Shown: positions 1 to 8,579 of the stretch, piece after piece | Position numbering within the stretch: the stretch's first letter is position 1 | Layout: each line of letters begins with the position of its first letter | DNA from: Candidatus Dadabacteria bacterium CSP1-2 | GTDB lineage: Bacteria > Desulfobacterota_D > UBA1144 > Nemesobacterales > CSP1-2 | Assembly: GCA_001443445.1 (NCBI GenBank) | Contig: LDXN01000017.1 | Coordinates: forward strand, 1 to 45,795 | Length of the DNA: 45,795 nucleotides | Direction: 5' to 3' | Made by a program: the position numbers and the translations under genes | The notes under the pieces: model-generated | The model's input: the letters and a program-made list of their open reading frames with translations, nothing else | What the model was told of the DNA's origin: nothing | Databases searched by the model: none

Positions 1-54
1 AATCTTATTATTCAGAGTATTTTTGTTATATATTGTTAGGAAGAATACTATAAA

Positions 55-1206
55 ATGAATTCAGATAAGAAACTATTCGAAATCTACAGGGATGAATTCC
101 CTGTAACAAAGGATTACGTTTATCTTGATCACGCAGGAGTAGCTCCTGTGTCGCTAAGGGGAAAGAGGGCAGTTGAGAAGTTCTTATCTGAAGCTACAGA
201 GAGTGGAATGTTTAACTATAAACAATGGATGGATAGGGTTGAAGAGGTTAGAAGGAGCTGTGCTATCCTTACTGGCGCTGAGCCTGAAGAAATTGCTTTT
301 GTAAAAAATACGTCTCAAGGCATCTCCATAGTTGCTGAGGGGCTTGATTGGAAGGAAGGGGATAACCTCCTTATCTGTGAGAAGGATTTTCCTTCTAATA
401 TTTATCCCTGGTTGAATCTAAAAAGAAAGGGGGTTGAAATAAGAGTTGTCCCTTCTCAAAATGAAAGGATTCTACTTGAGGATATTGAGTTGCTAATTGA
501 TTCAAGAACAAAACTTCTTACGGTAAGCTCTGTGAATTTCTCAAGTGGCTTCAAAATTGACTTGGAAGTGGTTGGAAGGCTATGCAAGGGAAAGGGGATT
601 CTTTTTTTTGTTGATGCAATTCAAAGCTTGGGCGTGATTCCAATGGACGTGAATGAATTTAAAATAGATTTTCTTGCAGCAGACGGACATAAATGGCTTT
701 TAAGCCCGGAAGGGACTGGTATATTCTATTGTAGAAAAGAACTTGCCTTAAGGATTAACCCTCCTCTTATAGGATGGAAGAGCATTATAAATGAATCCGA
801 TTATGACCACGTTGATTTTCGTCTTAAAACCAATGCACTCAGGTTTGAAGAGGGGTCGCTCAATGTTATGGGAATTTATGCCCTCGGTGCAGCGATTGAC
901 CTTCTTGTTGAGGTTGGAATTGATAGGATACAGGCTAGGGTTATTGAGCTAGGGGATCTAATTATAAGAGAGGCTGAAAAAAGGGATTTTCAAGTGAGGA
1001 CTCCAAAAAGTAAAGAGGAAAGAGGAGGAATTATTTCTATTATTGGGAATTTTGACCCAATTAAAGTAAAAGATAAGTTAAAAGAAGAGGGTATTTTGGT
1101 AAATGTAAGAGGAGGAGCAATTCGTATATCCCCACACTTTTACAATACGGAATATGAGGTATTGAGGCTCTTTAATGCAATAGATGAGGTGATAAAATCT
1201 AAGTAG
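55..1206 (+). CDS. Class V aminotransferase-fold PLP enzyme (not a cysteine desulfurase)
   Basis: A 383-residue fold-type I PLP enzyme of the aminotransferase class V superfamily. The PLP lysine is visible as K213 in a D-G-H-K-W motif followed by a G-T-G-I-F segment, as in isopenicillin-N-epimerase and kynureninase-like members. The C-terminal position where SufS has its catalytic cysteine loop (R-S-G-H-H-C) reads R-G-G-A-I-R-I-S-P-H-F-Y instead, so it should not deliver sulfur. It lies 0.5 kb upstream of the Rrf2-suf cluster on the same strand but is separated by a small gene and a palindrome, so co-transcription is doubtful. The start is ATG with an AGGAAG about 10 bases upstream. Superfamily is confident; substrate is unknown. 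Confidence 0.85.
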   Translation: MNSDKKLFEIYRDEFPVTKDYVYLDHAGVAPVSLRGKRAVEKFLSEATESGMFNYKQWMDRVEEVRRSCAILTGAEPEEIAFVKNTSQGISIVAEGLDWKEGDNLLICEKDFPSNIYPWLNLKRKGVEIRVVPSQNERILLEDIELLIDSRTKLLTVSSVNFSSGFKIDLEVVGRLCKGKGILFFVDAIQSLGVIPMDVNEFKIDFLAADGHKWLLSPEGTGIFYCRKELALRINPPLIGWKSIINESDYDHVDFRLKTNALRFEEGSLNVMGIYALGAAIDLLVEVGIDRIQARVIELGDLIIREAEKRDFQVRTPKSKEERGGIISIIGNFDPIKVKDKLKEEGILVNVRGGAIRISPHFYNTEYEVLRLFNAIDEVIKSK

Positions 1207-1220
1207 AAAAAACCTACTTT

Positions 1221-1279
1221 GCCACAAGGGCGCGAAGCAACAAACAATTTTTTCGTGTCTTTGTGTCTTCGTGGCTAAT
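1221..1279. repeat. Imperfect palindromic intergenic repeat (GCCAC...GTGGC family)
   Basis: Arms beginning GCCACAAGGGCGCGAAG and ending CTTCGTGGCTAA face each other between two genes. The same terminal GCCAC/GTGGCTAA design recurs at 14053-14135. The right arm is a run of CGTGTCTTTGTGTCTTCGTG microrepeats. It can fold as a long imperfect hairpin. A function in transcript ends or mobility is unproven. Confidence 0.6.
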
Positions 1280-1292
1280 TAAGGAGAAAAAG

Positions 1293-1535
1293 ATGGATGA
1301 AATTAAAGAACTTATAGAACAGTTGAGTCAAACCTTAGCTGTGCTAAGCGGAAACGCAACCATTATCAAGCATCAATACACACCTGTAAAAAAGGCGGCC
1401 CAAGATGAATCGTTGGAAAACATTAAACAAGCACTTATTAATTTTGAGATGTATTTGGGTAATGTAAAAGAAAAAATAGTTGACGCATACATTCTCTGGG
1501 AAAAGATTATGGAGGAGATTAATGCAAATAAGTAG
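1293..1535 (+). CDS. Small helical protein of unknown function
   Basis: An 80-residue protein that I do not recognise. I chose the ATG at 1293 because AAGGAG lies 6 bases before it, whereas an upstream in-frame alternative at 1263 would start inside the palindromic repeat. The sequence is largely amphipathic helix with heptad-like leucine and isoleucine spacing (E-L-I-E-Q-L-S-Q-T-L) and no transmembrane segment or signal peptide. It is followed directly by a perfect palindrome that may end the transcript. No paralogue is seen in this window. Confidence 0.6.
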   Translation: MDEIKELIEQLSQTLAVLSGNATIIKHQYTPVKKAAQDESLENIKQALINFEMYLGNVKEKIVDAYILWEKIMEEINANK

Positions 1536-1560
1536 GGGCGGGTTTTAAACCCGCCCCTAC
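1532..1560. repeat. GTAGGGGC-type perfect palindrome (copy 1)
   Basis: A 29-base element with 14-base perfect arms and a single central base; the outer ends are GTAGGGGCGGG and CCCGCCCCTAC. It begins two bases before the end of the stop codon of the small upstream gene. Copies with the same ends are at 20915-20942 and, in compound form, 39530-39593. It could act as a transcript-end hairpin, but no T-run follows. Confidence 0.85.
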
Positions 1561-1588
1561 TTGACAATCCATGGGTCGTATCTAAAAT
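1561..1588 (+). promoter_or_regulatory. Possible upstream sigma70-type promoter for the suf cluster
   Basis: TTGACA at 1561-1566 and TAAAAT at 1583-1588 are 16 bases apart, directly after the palindrome and about 150 bases before the Rrf2 gene. It would be a second, more distal promoter to the one at 1666. This is motif evidence only. Confidence 0.35.
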
Positions 1589-1665
1589 AACAGTTGGTAT
1601 TAGAACCTCATTTACAATACCCCCTTTTTTTAATACCTTTTTCTCAGCAAAGCTTTTGTAAGGAC

Positions 1666-1693
1666 TTGACAGTTTTCAAGGATATGATATTAT
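1666..1693 (+). promoter_or_regulatory. Sigma70-type promoter of the rrf2-suf cluster
   Basis: TTGACA at 1666-1671 and TATTAT at 1688-1693 are 16 bases apart, giving a transcript start near 1700, some 36 bases before the Rrf2 start codon. Autoregulation by the Rrf2 protein at this site is plausible from family behaviour, but I see no clear operator palindrome. Confidence 0.55.
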
Positions 1694-1736
1694 GTACTTC
1701 ATGGATGTTAAATATCTATAATAGAGGTAAAGGAAT

Positions 1737-2150
1737 ATGCAAGTAAGTAAAACACTAGACTATGCGGTTAGGTCGTTAACTTATTTAAGTAAAGAGCCTG
1801 TAGGAAGGTTAAGCATTAAAGAGATTTCTCAAAACCAGCATATCCCATTAAATTACCTGGCAAAGATTATGCGAAAACTTGTTAATAAGGGGATTGTACA
1901 ATCAATGGTAGGACCTGAAGGTGGTTATGTACTGAGAAAATCTCCTAGGGAGATTACATTGAGAGAGGTATACGAAGCTATAGAGGGTGACTTTAGGATG
2001 ATTGATTGTATGGAAAAGGATTCAATTTGTATTCTACATGAGAATTGTGCCCAGCTCCCAGTCTGGGATAAGCTTCAGATTTCTATGGTTAAGATACTAG
2101 AGAGTACTACTTTGGAAGATATGTTAAAACAAAAAAGAGAAGTAATGTAA
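1737..2150 (+). CDS. Rrf2/IscR-family [2Fe-2S] transcription regulator
   Basis: A 137-residue winged-helix regulator of the Rrf2 family. The N-terminal helix-turn-helix (about residues 25-55, with L-S-I-K-E-I-S and N-Y-L-A-K-I-M) is followed by the wing G-P-E-G-G-Y. Three cysteines C91, C98 and C104 match the cluster-binding trio of IscR-type sensors. It is the first gene of the Suf cluster, 55 bases before sufB. It is therefore the likely iron-sulfur or redox sensor controlling sufBCD expression. An AGAGG/AAAGGA ribosome site precedes the ATG. The family is clear; whether it represses or activates, and the signal it senses, are inferred. Confidence 0.88.
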   Translation: MQVSKTLDYAVRSLTYLSKEPVGRLSIKEISQNQHIPLNYLAKIMRKLVNKGIVQSMVGPEGGYVLRKSPREITLREVYEAIEGDFRMIDCMEKDSICILHENCAQLPVWDKLQISMVKILESTTLEDMLKQKREVM

Positions 2151-2205
2151 CTTTAGACTTAGATGAGGGAAAAAACTCAAATAACAAAGCAAGAAGGAGG
2201 GCATT

Positions 2206-3636
2206 ATGAGTGTTAATTTTGATGAGCTAACAAACCAAGAGTATAAGTACGGGTTTGTTACCAATATCGAACAGGATATAGCGCCTCGCGGTCTAAACGA
2301 AGACATCATTCGTTTAATCTCGTCAAAGAAGAATGAGCCTGAGTGGATGTTAGAATGGCGCCTCAAGGCATATAGGCACTGGTGTACTATGAAGGAGCCA
2401 AAGTGGCACAATGTCTACTACCCACCTATTGATTATAATAACATCAGCTATTATGCGGCCCCGAAGAAGAAGCCAGAGAGCTTAGATGAGGTAGACCCTG
2501 AATTGCTGAAAACCTATGAGAAGCTTGGGATTCCGCTCAATGAGCAGAAGATGTTAGCCGGAGTAGCCGTGGATGCTGTCTTTGACAGTGTTTCGTTAAT
2601 CACGACATTCAAGGAGAAGCTGGCTGAGCTTGGTATTATATTCTGTTCTTTTTCCGAGGCGGTACTTAAACATCCTGAACTAGTAAAGAAATATCTCGGA
2701 TTGGTTGTGCCTTACACCGATAACTACTTTGCTTCACTAAACTCTGCGGTCTTTAGCGACGGATCATTTGTGTATGTACCAAAGGGTGTTCGCAGCCCGA
2801 TGGAGCTTTCTACGTACTTCCGAATCAATGCAGAAAATACTGGCCAGTTCGAACGCACGTTAATAATCGCTGATGAAGGTTCTTACGTCAGTTATTTAGA
2901 AGGATGCACTGCTCCTAAGCGCGATGAGAACCAGCTTCATGCTGCAGTAGTTGAGCTTATAACCCATGATAATGCCACCATCAAATATTCCACGATCCAG
3001 AACTGGTACCCCGGCGATAAGGACGGAAAGGGTGGAATCTACAACTTTGTTACCAAGCGTGGTAGATGCTTGGGTAGAAATTCTCACATTTCTTGGACCC
3101 AAGTCGAAACCGGCTCTGCTATAACCTGGAAGTATCCTAGCTGCATACTTGAAGGCGATAATTCTGTAGGTGAATTCTATTCTGTTGCAATAACCAACAA
3201 TCGTCAGCAGGCAGACACTGGCACAAAGATGATCCACGTAGGTAAAAACACCAGAAGTAACATTGTATCTAAGGGTATCTCTGCTGGCTTTGGTCAAAAC
3301 ACCTATCGTGGATTGGTTCAAATACATAAGAGTGCCGATGGAGCACGTAATTACACCCAGTGTGATTCTATGCTTATAGGTGATAAGTGTGGTGCCCATA
3401 CATTTCCCTATATCGAGGTAAAAAACTCCTCTGCCCAAATGGAACACGAGGCATCTACCTCTAAGATTGGGGAGGACCAGATCTTTTACCTTAAACAGAG
3501 AGGTCTATCAGCCGAGGATGCTGTATCAATGATTGTTAACGGTTTCTGTAAGAAGGTTATCAGTGAACTGCCCTTTGAGTTTGCCATCGAAGCAGAGAGA
3601 TTATTAAGCATTAGCCTCGAGGGTAGTGTTGGATAA
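2206..3636 (+). CDS. sufB: Fe-S cluster assembly scaffold SufB
   Basis: A 476-residue SufB, full length for the family. It forms the SufBC2D scaffold on which nascent Fe-S clusters are built in the cytosol. The right-handed beta-helix core is followed by the conserved [10 protein letters not shown] block with C395 as the sulfur-accepting cysteine, then the [10 protein letters not shown] segment contributing cluster ligands, and a C-terminal helical domain. A strong GGAGG lies just before the ATG. A 40-base gap separates it from sufC. Base composition and arginine codons (mostly CGN) differ from sufU-sufS downstream. I am very sure of the identity. Confidence 0.97.
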   Translation: MSVNFDELTNQEYKYGFVTNIEQDIAPRGLNEDIIRLISSKKNEPEWMLEWRLKAYRHWCTMKEPKWHNVYYPPIDYNNISYYAAPKKKPESLDEVDPELLKTYEKLGIPLNEQKMLAGVAVDAVFDSVSLITTFKEKLAELGIIFCSFSEAVLKHPELVKKYLGLVVPYTDNYFASLNSAVFSDGSFVYVPKGVRSPMELSTYFRINAENTGQFERTLIIADEGSYVSYLEGCTAPKRDENQLHAAVVELITHDNATIKYSTIQNWYPGDKDGKGGIYNFVTKRGRCLGRNSHISWTQVETGSAITWKYPSCILEGDNSVGEFYSVAITNNRQQADTGTKMIHVGKNTRSNIVSKGISAGFGQNTYRGLVQIHKSADGARNYTQCDSMLIGDKCGAHTFPYIEVKNSSAQMEHEASTSKIGEDQIFYLKQRGLSAEDAVSMIVNGFCKKVISELPFEFAIEAERLLSISLEGSVG

Positions 3637-3676
3637 ATCTCTTAATGTTAATTTTCAAAAGGAGAATGTTTAAAAG

Positions 3677-4462
3677 ATGCTTAAAAAACCCATGCTTGAA
3701 ATTAGAAATCTTCATGTGAAAGTAAATGACCAAGAGATCCTAAATGGGGTTGATTTGAAGGTAAACGCAGGTGAGGTCCATTCAATTATGGGCCCAAATG
3801 GCTCTGGCAAGAGCACTCTGGCGCAAGTCCTCGCTGGGCGTGATACATATGAGGTTACCGAAGGAGAGATAATCTACCAGGGAAAGAATCTACTCGAGAT
3901 AAAGCCGGAAGAGCGAGCCTGTATGGGAATCTTTATGGCTTTTCAATACCCGGTAGAGATTCTTGGTGTCAATAATACATATTTGCTCCGTACTGCTCTC
4001 AATGCTCAGCGAAAGTTCCGAGGTCTTGAACCTATGAAGCCTGTAGAGTTTGCCAAGCTACTCAAGGAGAAGGCGAAGATTGTGCAGATGAGTGATGATC
4101 TCCTACAACGTTCAGTAAACGAGGGTTTTTCAGGAGGAGAGAAAAAGCGAAATGAGATCTTTCAGATGGCGGTGCTGGAGCCAACTTTAGGCATACTGGA
4201 TGAAACAGATTCCGGCCTTGATATTGATGCTCTAAAAATCGTTGCTAATGGCGTCAACGCGATGCGGAGCAAGGAAAGAGCATTCATTGTAATTACGCAT
4301 TATCAAAGGTTACTTAACTACATAGTTCCCGACTACGTGCATGTGCTTGTTGATGGCAAGATTGTAAAGTCAGGCGGGAAGGAATTAGCTTTTGAGCTGG
4401 AGAGCAAGGGGTATACTTGGATAGAAGAGGAAGACCGCACTGCTATCCCGGCAAACGCTTGA
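3677..4462 (+). CDS. sufC: SufC, ATPase of the SufBCD complex
   Basis: A 261-residue soluble ABC ATPase that drives conformational changes of SufB-SufD during cluster assembly. The Walker A is G-P-N-G-S-G-K-S-T (39-47). The signature is F-S-G-G-E (151-155), in the SufC-typical form followed by K-K-R-N-E. The Walker B aspartate-glutamate is D175-E176 and the switch histidine is H208. There is no membrane-spanning region, as expected for SufC. The first ATG of the frame follows a GGAG about 12 bases upstream; M6 is an alternative start. sufD begins 14 bases downstream. Confidence 0.96.
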   Translation: MLKKPMLEIRNLHVKVNDQEILNGVDLKVNAGEVHSIMGPNGSGKSTLAQVLAGRDTYEVTEGEIIYQGKNLLEIKPEERACMGIFMAFQYPVEILGVNNTYLLRTALNAQRKFRGLEPMKPVEFAKLLKEKAKIVQMSDDLLQRSVNEGFSGGEKKRNEIFQMAVLEPTLGILDETDSGLDIDALKIVANGVNAMRSKERAFIVITHYQRLLNYIVPDYVHVLVDGKIVKSGGKELAFELESKGYTWIEEEDRTAIPANA

Positions 4463-4476
4463 ATAAGGAGATCGGG

Positions 4477-5823
4477 ATGAACAACATTGTAATGCAAAGT
4501 AAGGAAAGCTACTTAGAAGGATTTGAACATTTTGAGAAGGACTCATTGGTAAACGACCCGACATGGTTACGCTCCATTCGACGTGCAGCAATCTCCAGAT
4601 TCTCTGAGTTAGGATTCCCAACAATCCAGGATGAAGATTGGCGGTTCACAAACGTAGGCCCGATTGTACGTACACCCTTCCAACTTGCACAGAATGGCCG
4701 TATAGAAATTGATTCTCGAGAACTTGAACGGTTTACATTCCCTGGACTTGAATGCAACCGTCTTGTATTCCTAAATGGGCAATATTCGCCTGAGCTGTCT
4801 TCTATAGGTTCTAGGGTTGATGTTTTAAAGCTTGATAGCCTTGCTCATGCCCTAATGTTAGATGGGGATTTGCTTGACGAACACCTTGCTCGGTACGCTG
4901 ACTTTCAACGAGATGCTTTTTTGGCCCTGAATACCGCATTCATGAAAGATGGAGCATTTGTATATATACCAAAAGGTGCAGTGCTCAAAGAACCGATATA
5001 TCTATTATTTGTTTCATCTGCAAACGCCTCACCAACAGTTACCCATCCACGTAACCTCATTTTATTAGAAGATAACAGCCAGGCAACGATCATAGAGGAT
5101 TATATATCATTGGCAGACGATGTGTATTTCTCAAACGCGGTTACGGAAGTAGTTGTAGGTCAGAATAGCGTACTTAGCCACTATATCATTGAGCGGGAAA
5201 GTAAGAAAGCATTCAATATCTCCACCATACGATTTCAGCAGTCTCGAAGCAGCAACGTTACATTCCATTCCGTGCTACTCGGCGGTGCGCTTGTACGAAG
5301 CAACGTTCATCCTGTAATGGTAGGCGAAGGCTCTGAATGTATTATAAATGGTCTCTTCATGCCAACCGGCAGGCAGCATATGGACAACTATATGAGGGTC
5401 GAACACGCAAGCCCTCACTGTGATAGCAGACAGCTCTACAAAGGTATTCTAGATGGTAGGTCCCACGGCGTTTTCCACGGAAGGATTATCGTTCACAAGA
5501 ACGCTCAAAAGACCGATGCTAAACAGACTAACAAAAATCTCTTGCTATCCAACGAGGCTCAGATTGATACAAAGCCTCAGCTTGAGATTTATGCAGACGA
5601 TGTGAAGTGTACTCATGGAGCGACAATAGGCCAGATGGATCAGAATGCAATCTTTTATCTTCGATCCCGTGGAATATCTGAAGACACATCACGTGTGCTC
5701 CTATTGCTCGCCTTTGCTGGTGAAAGCCTACAGCGTATGAAGGTAGAGCCGATTCGAAGGGGTCTTGAAGAGATTGTCACACAACGCTTCGCCCAGGGGA
5801 AACCGTTAGATAGTGTCCTATGA
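4477..5823 (+). CDS. sufD: SufD, structural partner of SufB
   Basis: A 448-residue SufD, the SufB paralogue that completes the SufBC2D complex. Two shared features identify it: the beta-helix motif F-V-Y-I-P-K-G-A, and the C-terminal Q-T-N-K-N-L-L-L-S block followed by C-T-H-G-A-T-I-G-Q-M-D. The SufB catalytic K-C-G-A-H region is absent, which distinguishes it from a second SufB. I start it at the ATG at 4477 because AAGGAG lies 6 bases before it; the upstream in-frame codon at 4417 would overlap sufC and has no ribosome site. High confidence. Confidence 0.95.
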   Translation: MNNIVMQSKESYLEGFEHFEKDSLVNDPTWLRSIRRAAISRFSELGFPTIQDEDWRFTNVGPIVRTPFQLAQNGRIEIDSRELERFTFPGLECNRLVFLNGQYSPELSSIGSRVDVLKLDSLAHALMLDGDLLDEHLARYADFQRDAFLALNTAFMKDGAFVYIPKGAVLKEPIYLLFVSSANASPTVTHPRNLILLEDNSQATIIEDYISLADDVYFSNAVTEVVVGQNSVLSHYIIERESKKAFNISTIRFQQSRSSNVTFHSVLLGGALVRSNVHPVMVGEGSECIINGLFMPTGRQHMDNYMRVEHASPHCDSRQLYKGILDGRSHGVFHGRIIVHKNAQKTDAKQTNKNLLLSNEAQIDTKPQLEIYADDVKCTHGATIGQMDQNAIFYLRSRGISEDTSRVLLLLAFAGESLQRMKVEPIRRGLEEIVTQRFAQGKPLDSVL

Positions 5824-5963
5824 GTATTTATACAAATCGATTTTGCAATGATTCACTGATTTTTGCCAAATGTCATCCATTTCTCCAAGAACGAGCGTTT
5901 TATGAATCAAATATATAAGATCCGGGAAGAAAAGGTAGGCAGCAACTAAACGGGGCTCTAATC

Positions 5964-6353
5964 ATGGATTATAATCAGATGGAATATCTCCTCGACCACT
6001 ATAAAAACCCTCGGAATTATGGAAGTCTTCAAAACCCTGATATAACACACGAAGAAGGAAACCCTTCCTGCGGGGATGTTATAAGGATTGATTTAAAAAT
6101 TACGGATAATAAAGTTCAAAAGGTAAAATTTACAGGAAAAGGGTGTGCTATTAGTCAAGCTGCAGCATCAATTCTTACTGATATGATCGTTGACAAGGAT
6201 GTGGATTATATAAAGGAAATCAACAAGGATGATATGCTTTCTGCATTGGGGGTAACTCTGTCTCCAGTAAGATATAAGTGTGGTCTATTGGCCTTGAAGG
6301 TTTTAAGGTCAGGTGTTCATGGTATAAAAAATTGGCCTGGCGAGGAAGAATAG
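5964..6353 (+). CDS. sufU: SufU/IscU-type Fe-S scaffold or sulfur acceptor
   Basis: A 129-residue U-type protein. The three conserved cysteines are C36 (N-P-S-C-G-D), C61 (G-K-G-C-A-I-S) and C106 (R-Y-K-C-G-L-L). The last motif has R-x-K-C as in Firmicute SufU rather than the H-C of IscU. The C61-C106 spacing of 45 residues, however, is close to IscU and lacks the roughly 20-residue insertion typical of SufU. It sits 140 bases after sufD and before a Rieske ferredoxin and SufS, so it probably accepts sulfur from SufS. A poor ribosome site (GGGG) precedes the ATG. Confidence 0.88.
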   Translation: MDYNQMEYLLDHYKNPRNYGSLQNPDITHEEGNPSCGDVIRIDLKITDNKVQKVKFTGKGCAISQAAASILTDMIVDKDVDYIKEINKDDMLSALGVTLSPVRYKCGLLALKVLRSGVHGIKNWPGEEE

Positions 6354-6459
6354 GTTTCAAATTTGTGCCTTGTGGTTCGTGTATTGTGATTCGTTGCTTG
6401 TAGTTAGACTTACGAGACCCTAGCCATGACCCACTGTGATAAAATGGAGTTAAAATAGA

Positions 6460-6774
6460 ATGCCTGAGTTTGTAAAGGTAATGAAGACATACGATATTCT
6501 TCCTGGAGAAATCAAATCATTTGACGTGGAAGGAGAGGTTATAGCAATCTGCCATATAAATGGCAATTTCTATGCTATAAAAGATGAATGCTCGCACATG
6601 GCTTATCCACTCTCAGATGGCTCATTAGATGGAGAGATAATAACCTGCGCTTGGCATGGCGCAAAATTTAACGTGAAAACTGGTGATGTGCTTTCCATGC
6701 CTGCGGTTGTACCGATTGAAACCTATCAGTTAAAGATTGAAGGAGAGAATGTGTACGTTTTGATAGAGCTTTAG
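6460..6774 (+). CDS. Rieske-type [2Fe-2S] ferredoxin
   Basis: A 104-residue soluble Rieske ferredoxin of the non-heme dioxygenase-component type. The cluster ligands are visible as C44-x-H46 and C63-x2-H66, in contexts E-C-S-H-M and C-A-W-H-G-A-K-F. There is no signal peptide or membrane anchor, so it is cytosolic. It lies between sufU and sufS, where such ferredoxins recur in suf clusters and are thought to supply electrons or be client proteins. It starts 21 bases before sufS ends the cluster order. Partner oxygenase is not in this window. Confidence 0.9.
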   Translation: MPEFVKVMKTYDILPGEIKSFDVEGEVIAICHINGNFYAIKDECSHMAYPLSDGSLDGEIITCAWHGAKFNVKTGDVLSMPAVVPIETYQLKIEGENVYVLIEL

Positions 6775-6795
6775 TAAAACATTAATTGAGATTTC

Positions 6796-8040
6796 ATGGA
6801 AAAGCATAAAGTGGCTCTAGAAAGTTTAGATCCTTATCGAATAAGAAATGACTTCCCTATATTTGAACGTAAAATTAGGGGTAAGCCATTAATATATTTC
6901 GACAACGCAGCAACATCTCAAAAACCAAAATCTATAATCGAGGTTGAGAAAAGGTTTTACGAAGAGACTAATGCCAATATTCACAGGGCGGTTCATACGC
7001 TTAGTTATGAGTCCACGGTTCTCTATGAAGAATCCCACAAAAAGGTTGCAAATTTTATTGGGGCGAAAAATTGGCGTGAGATCATTTTTACAAGAAACGC
7101 TACTGAGTCAATAAACCTTGTCGCATATGGTTGGGGGCTTCATAACCTCAGGAAAGGGGATGAAGTCCTAATCACCATTATGGAGCATCACTCGAATATA
7201 GTTCCATGGCAGATGCTTCGAGACCAAAAGGGTATCACCCTTAAAATTTTAGATATAGATGATGAGGGAAGATTAAAGCTAGATGAGCTTCCAAGGCTTA
7301 TTTCAGAAAGGACAAAACTAGTCAGCGTTATTCACGCATCAAATGTTTTAGGAACTGTTAACCCTGTTAGGCATGTGATCAATGAAGCAAAAAAGGTTGG
7401 GGCGCTAGTTTTGGTAGATGCTGCCCAGTCAATCCCACATATTCCAGTAAATGTAACTGAGCTTGGTTGTGATTTTCTTGTAGCCTCTGGTCACAAGATG
7501 CTTGGACCCACAGGGACCGGTTTTCTCTATGGACGATATGAGATTCTAAATGAGATGGAGCCTTTTCTTTATGGGGGTGATATGATAGAAACGGTTACCA
7601 TAGAGAAATCTACATGGAACGAGCTCCCATGGAAATACGAGGCGGGAACTCCTAATATCGCAGGAGGAATCGGACTTGGCGCTGCTGTGGATTATTTAAA
7701 TAGAATTGGTGTAGAAAAGATCTTTAAACACGAAAGAGAGATAGTCGGTTACAGCCTTGAGAGGATGTCTGACTTTCCTTGGATAGAGCTTTATGGTCCT
7801 AGAGGAAATGATAGAGTTGGCGTTGTTTTATTTAACATAAGTGGTGTTCATCCGCATGATGTTGCTGGAATTCTGGATGAGGAAGGAATCGCGGTGCGTT
7901 CAGGTCATCATTGCGCTCAACCACTAATGAGAAGGTTAGGTATGGATATTGCTGTGAGGGCAAGTTTTTATCTCTATAACACAAAAGAAGAGGTTGATAA
8001 GTTCGTAGAGGTTCTTCGTGAGGTAAGAAGGCTTTTTTAA
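6796..8040 (+). CDS. sufS: Cysteine desulfurase SufS
   Basis: A 414-residue group II cysteine desulfurase. It converts cysteine to alanine and carries a persulfide for transfer to SufU. The PLP lysine is K234 in A-S-G-H-K-M-L and the persulfide cysteine is C373 in R-S-G-H-H-C-A-Q-P. The dimer motif F-D-N-A-A-T-S-Q-K-P is near the N-terminus. It follows the Rieske gene by 21 bases and ends the cluster. Its arginine codons are mainly AGA/AGG, unlike sufB. No terminator is obvious before the long non-coding stretch downstream. Confidence 0.96.
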   Translation: MEKHKVALESLDPYRIRNDFPIFERKIRGKPLIYFDNAATSQKPKSIIEVEKRFYEETNANIHRAVHTLSYESTVLYEESHKKVANFIGAKNWREIIFTRNATESINLVAYGWGLHNLRKGDEVLITIMEHHSNIVPWQMLRDQKGITLKILDIDDEGRLKLDELPRLISERTKLVSVIHASNVLGTVNPVRHVINEAKKVGALVLVDAAQSIPHIPVNVTELGCDFLVASGHKMLGPTGTGFLYGRYEILNEMEPFLYGGDMIETVTIEKSTWNELPWKYEAGTPNIAGGIGLGAAVDYLNRIGVEKIFKHEREIVGYSLERMSDFPWIELYGPRGNDRVGVVLFNISGVHPHDVAGILDEEGIAVRSGHHCAQPLMRRLGMDIAVRASFYLYNTKEEVDKFVEVLREVRRLF

Positions 8041-8425
8041 ACTTAACGTTTTAATTCCATTCAATCATATACTTACACCATTTCTTTCTATTAATTGGCT
8101 AAGTCTCATTTCAAGATTTTTTTAAAGTTGTTCTTAGCAACTACTTGTATTATTTAAACATAAGGCGAATTTGTGAGCACAGGCAGGGGAAAAGTAGATC
8201 TTAAGTATCAAAACCTAGTTCTAAGTTGCAAAATGGGAGTTTTATAAATCCCAATTTCCAATTTAAGTACTCAATGCATGAAATAAGTAGACCGTATGTA
8301 AAATAAACATGCAAAGTTTATTAAGAATCAAAACTAATTGGTGTAAATCCAACTTGTACTAACAGCATTTTGTGTATAAGAAATCACCACACACAACATT
8401 CTGTAGAAAAATTTAACAAAAACAC
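8041..8425. other. Long non-coding stretch without recognised gene
   Basis: I see no open frame with a ribosome site, no tRNA and no recognisable structured RNA here. The stretch is A+T rich. It contains only weak hairpins, for example AGTTG...CAACT near 8127-8144, and a fragment of AATTCCAAATT-type microrepeat near 8245-8265. Confidence 0.6.
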
Positions 8426-8454
8426 TTGACAAAGTTTTCAAAACTAATTAAATT
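8426..8454 (+). promoter_or_regulatory. Sigma70-type promoter of the lysine-rich peptide gene
   Basis: TTGACA at 8426-8431 and TAAATT at 8449-8454 have the ideal 17-base spacing. Transcription would start near 8461 and run through a hairpin plus T-run (8507-8540) into a 20-codon gene, ending at the terminator at 8662-8707. The unit would be about 250 bases long. Confidence 0.62.
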
Positions 8455-8506
8455 TATTTAACAGTTGTTAAATGAAAATAACAAATTTAGAGAAAGAAAA
8501 AAAATT

Positions 8507-8540
8507 CCCTCGTTTTTGGCAACGAAGACGAGGGTTTTTA
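8507..8540 (+). terminator. Attenuator-like intrinsic hairpin in the leader
   Basis: CCCTCGT (8507-8513) pairs with ACGAGGG (8528-8534) and is followed immediately by TTTTTA. It lies between a good promoter and the peptide gene's ribosome site, so it looks like a conditional or partial terminator of the leader. No leader peptide or ligand domain could be recognised upstream of it. Confidence 0.6.
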
Positions 8541-8579
8541 TTATTAACACATTCTCAAAAAAAGGAGGTGATAGACTAG

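Noticed and set aside
55-1206. Second cysteine desulfurase
   Set aside because: The C-terminal persulfide cysteine loop is replaced by a sequence without cysteine, so only the PLP fold is shared.
2896-3447. 183-residue minus-strand frame opposite sufB
   Set aside because: It is fully inside sufB, has no ribosome site and no recognisable domain; the sufB frame explains the sequence.
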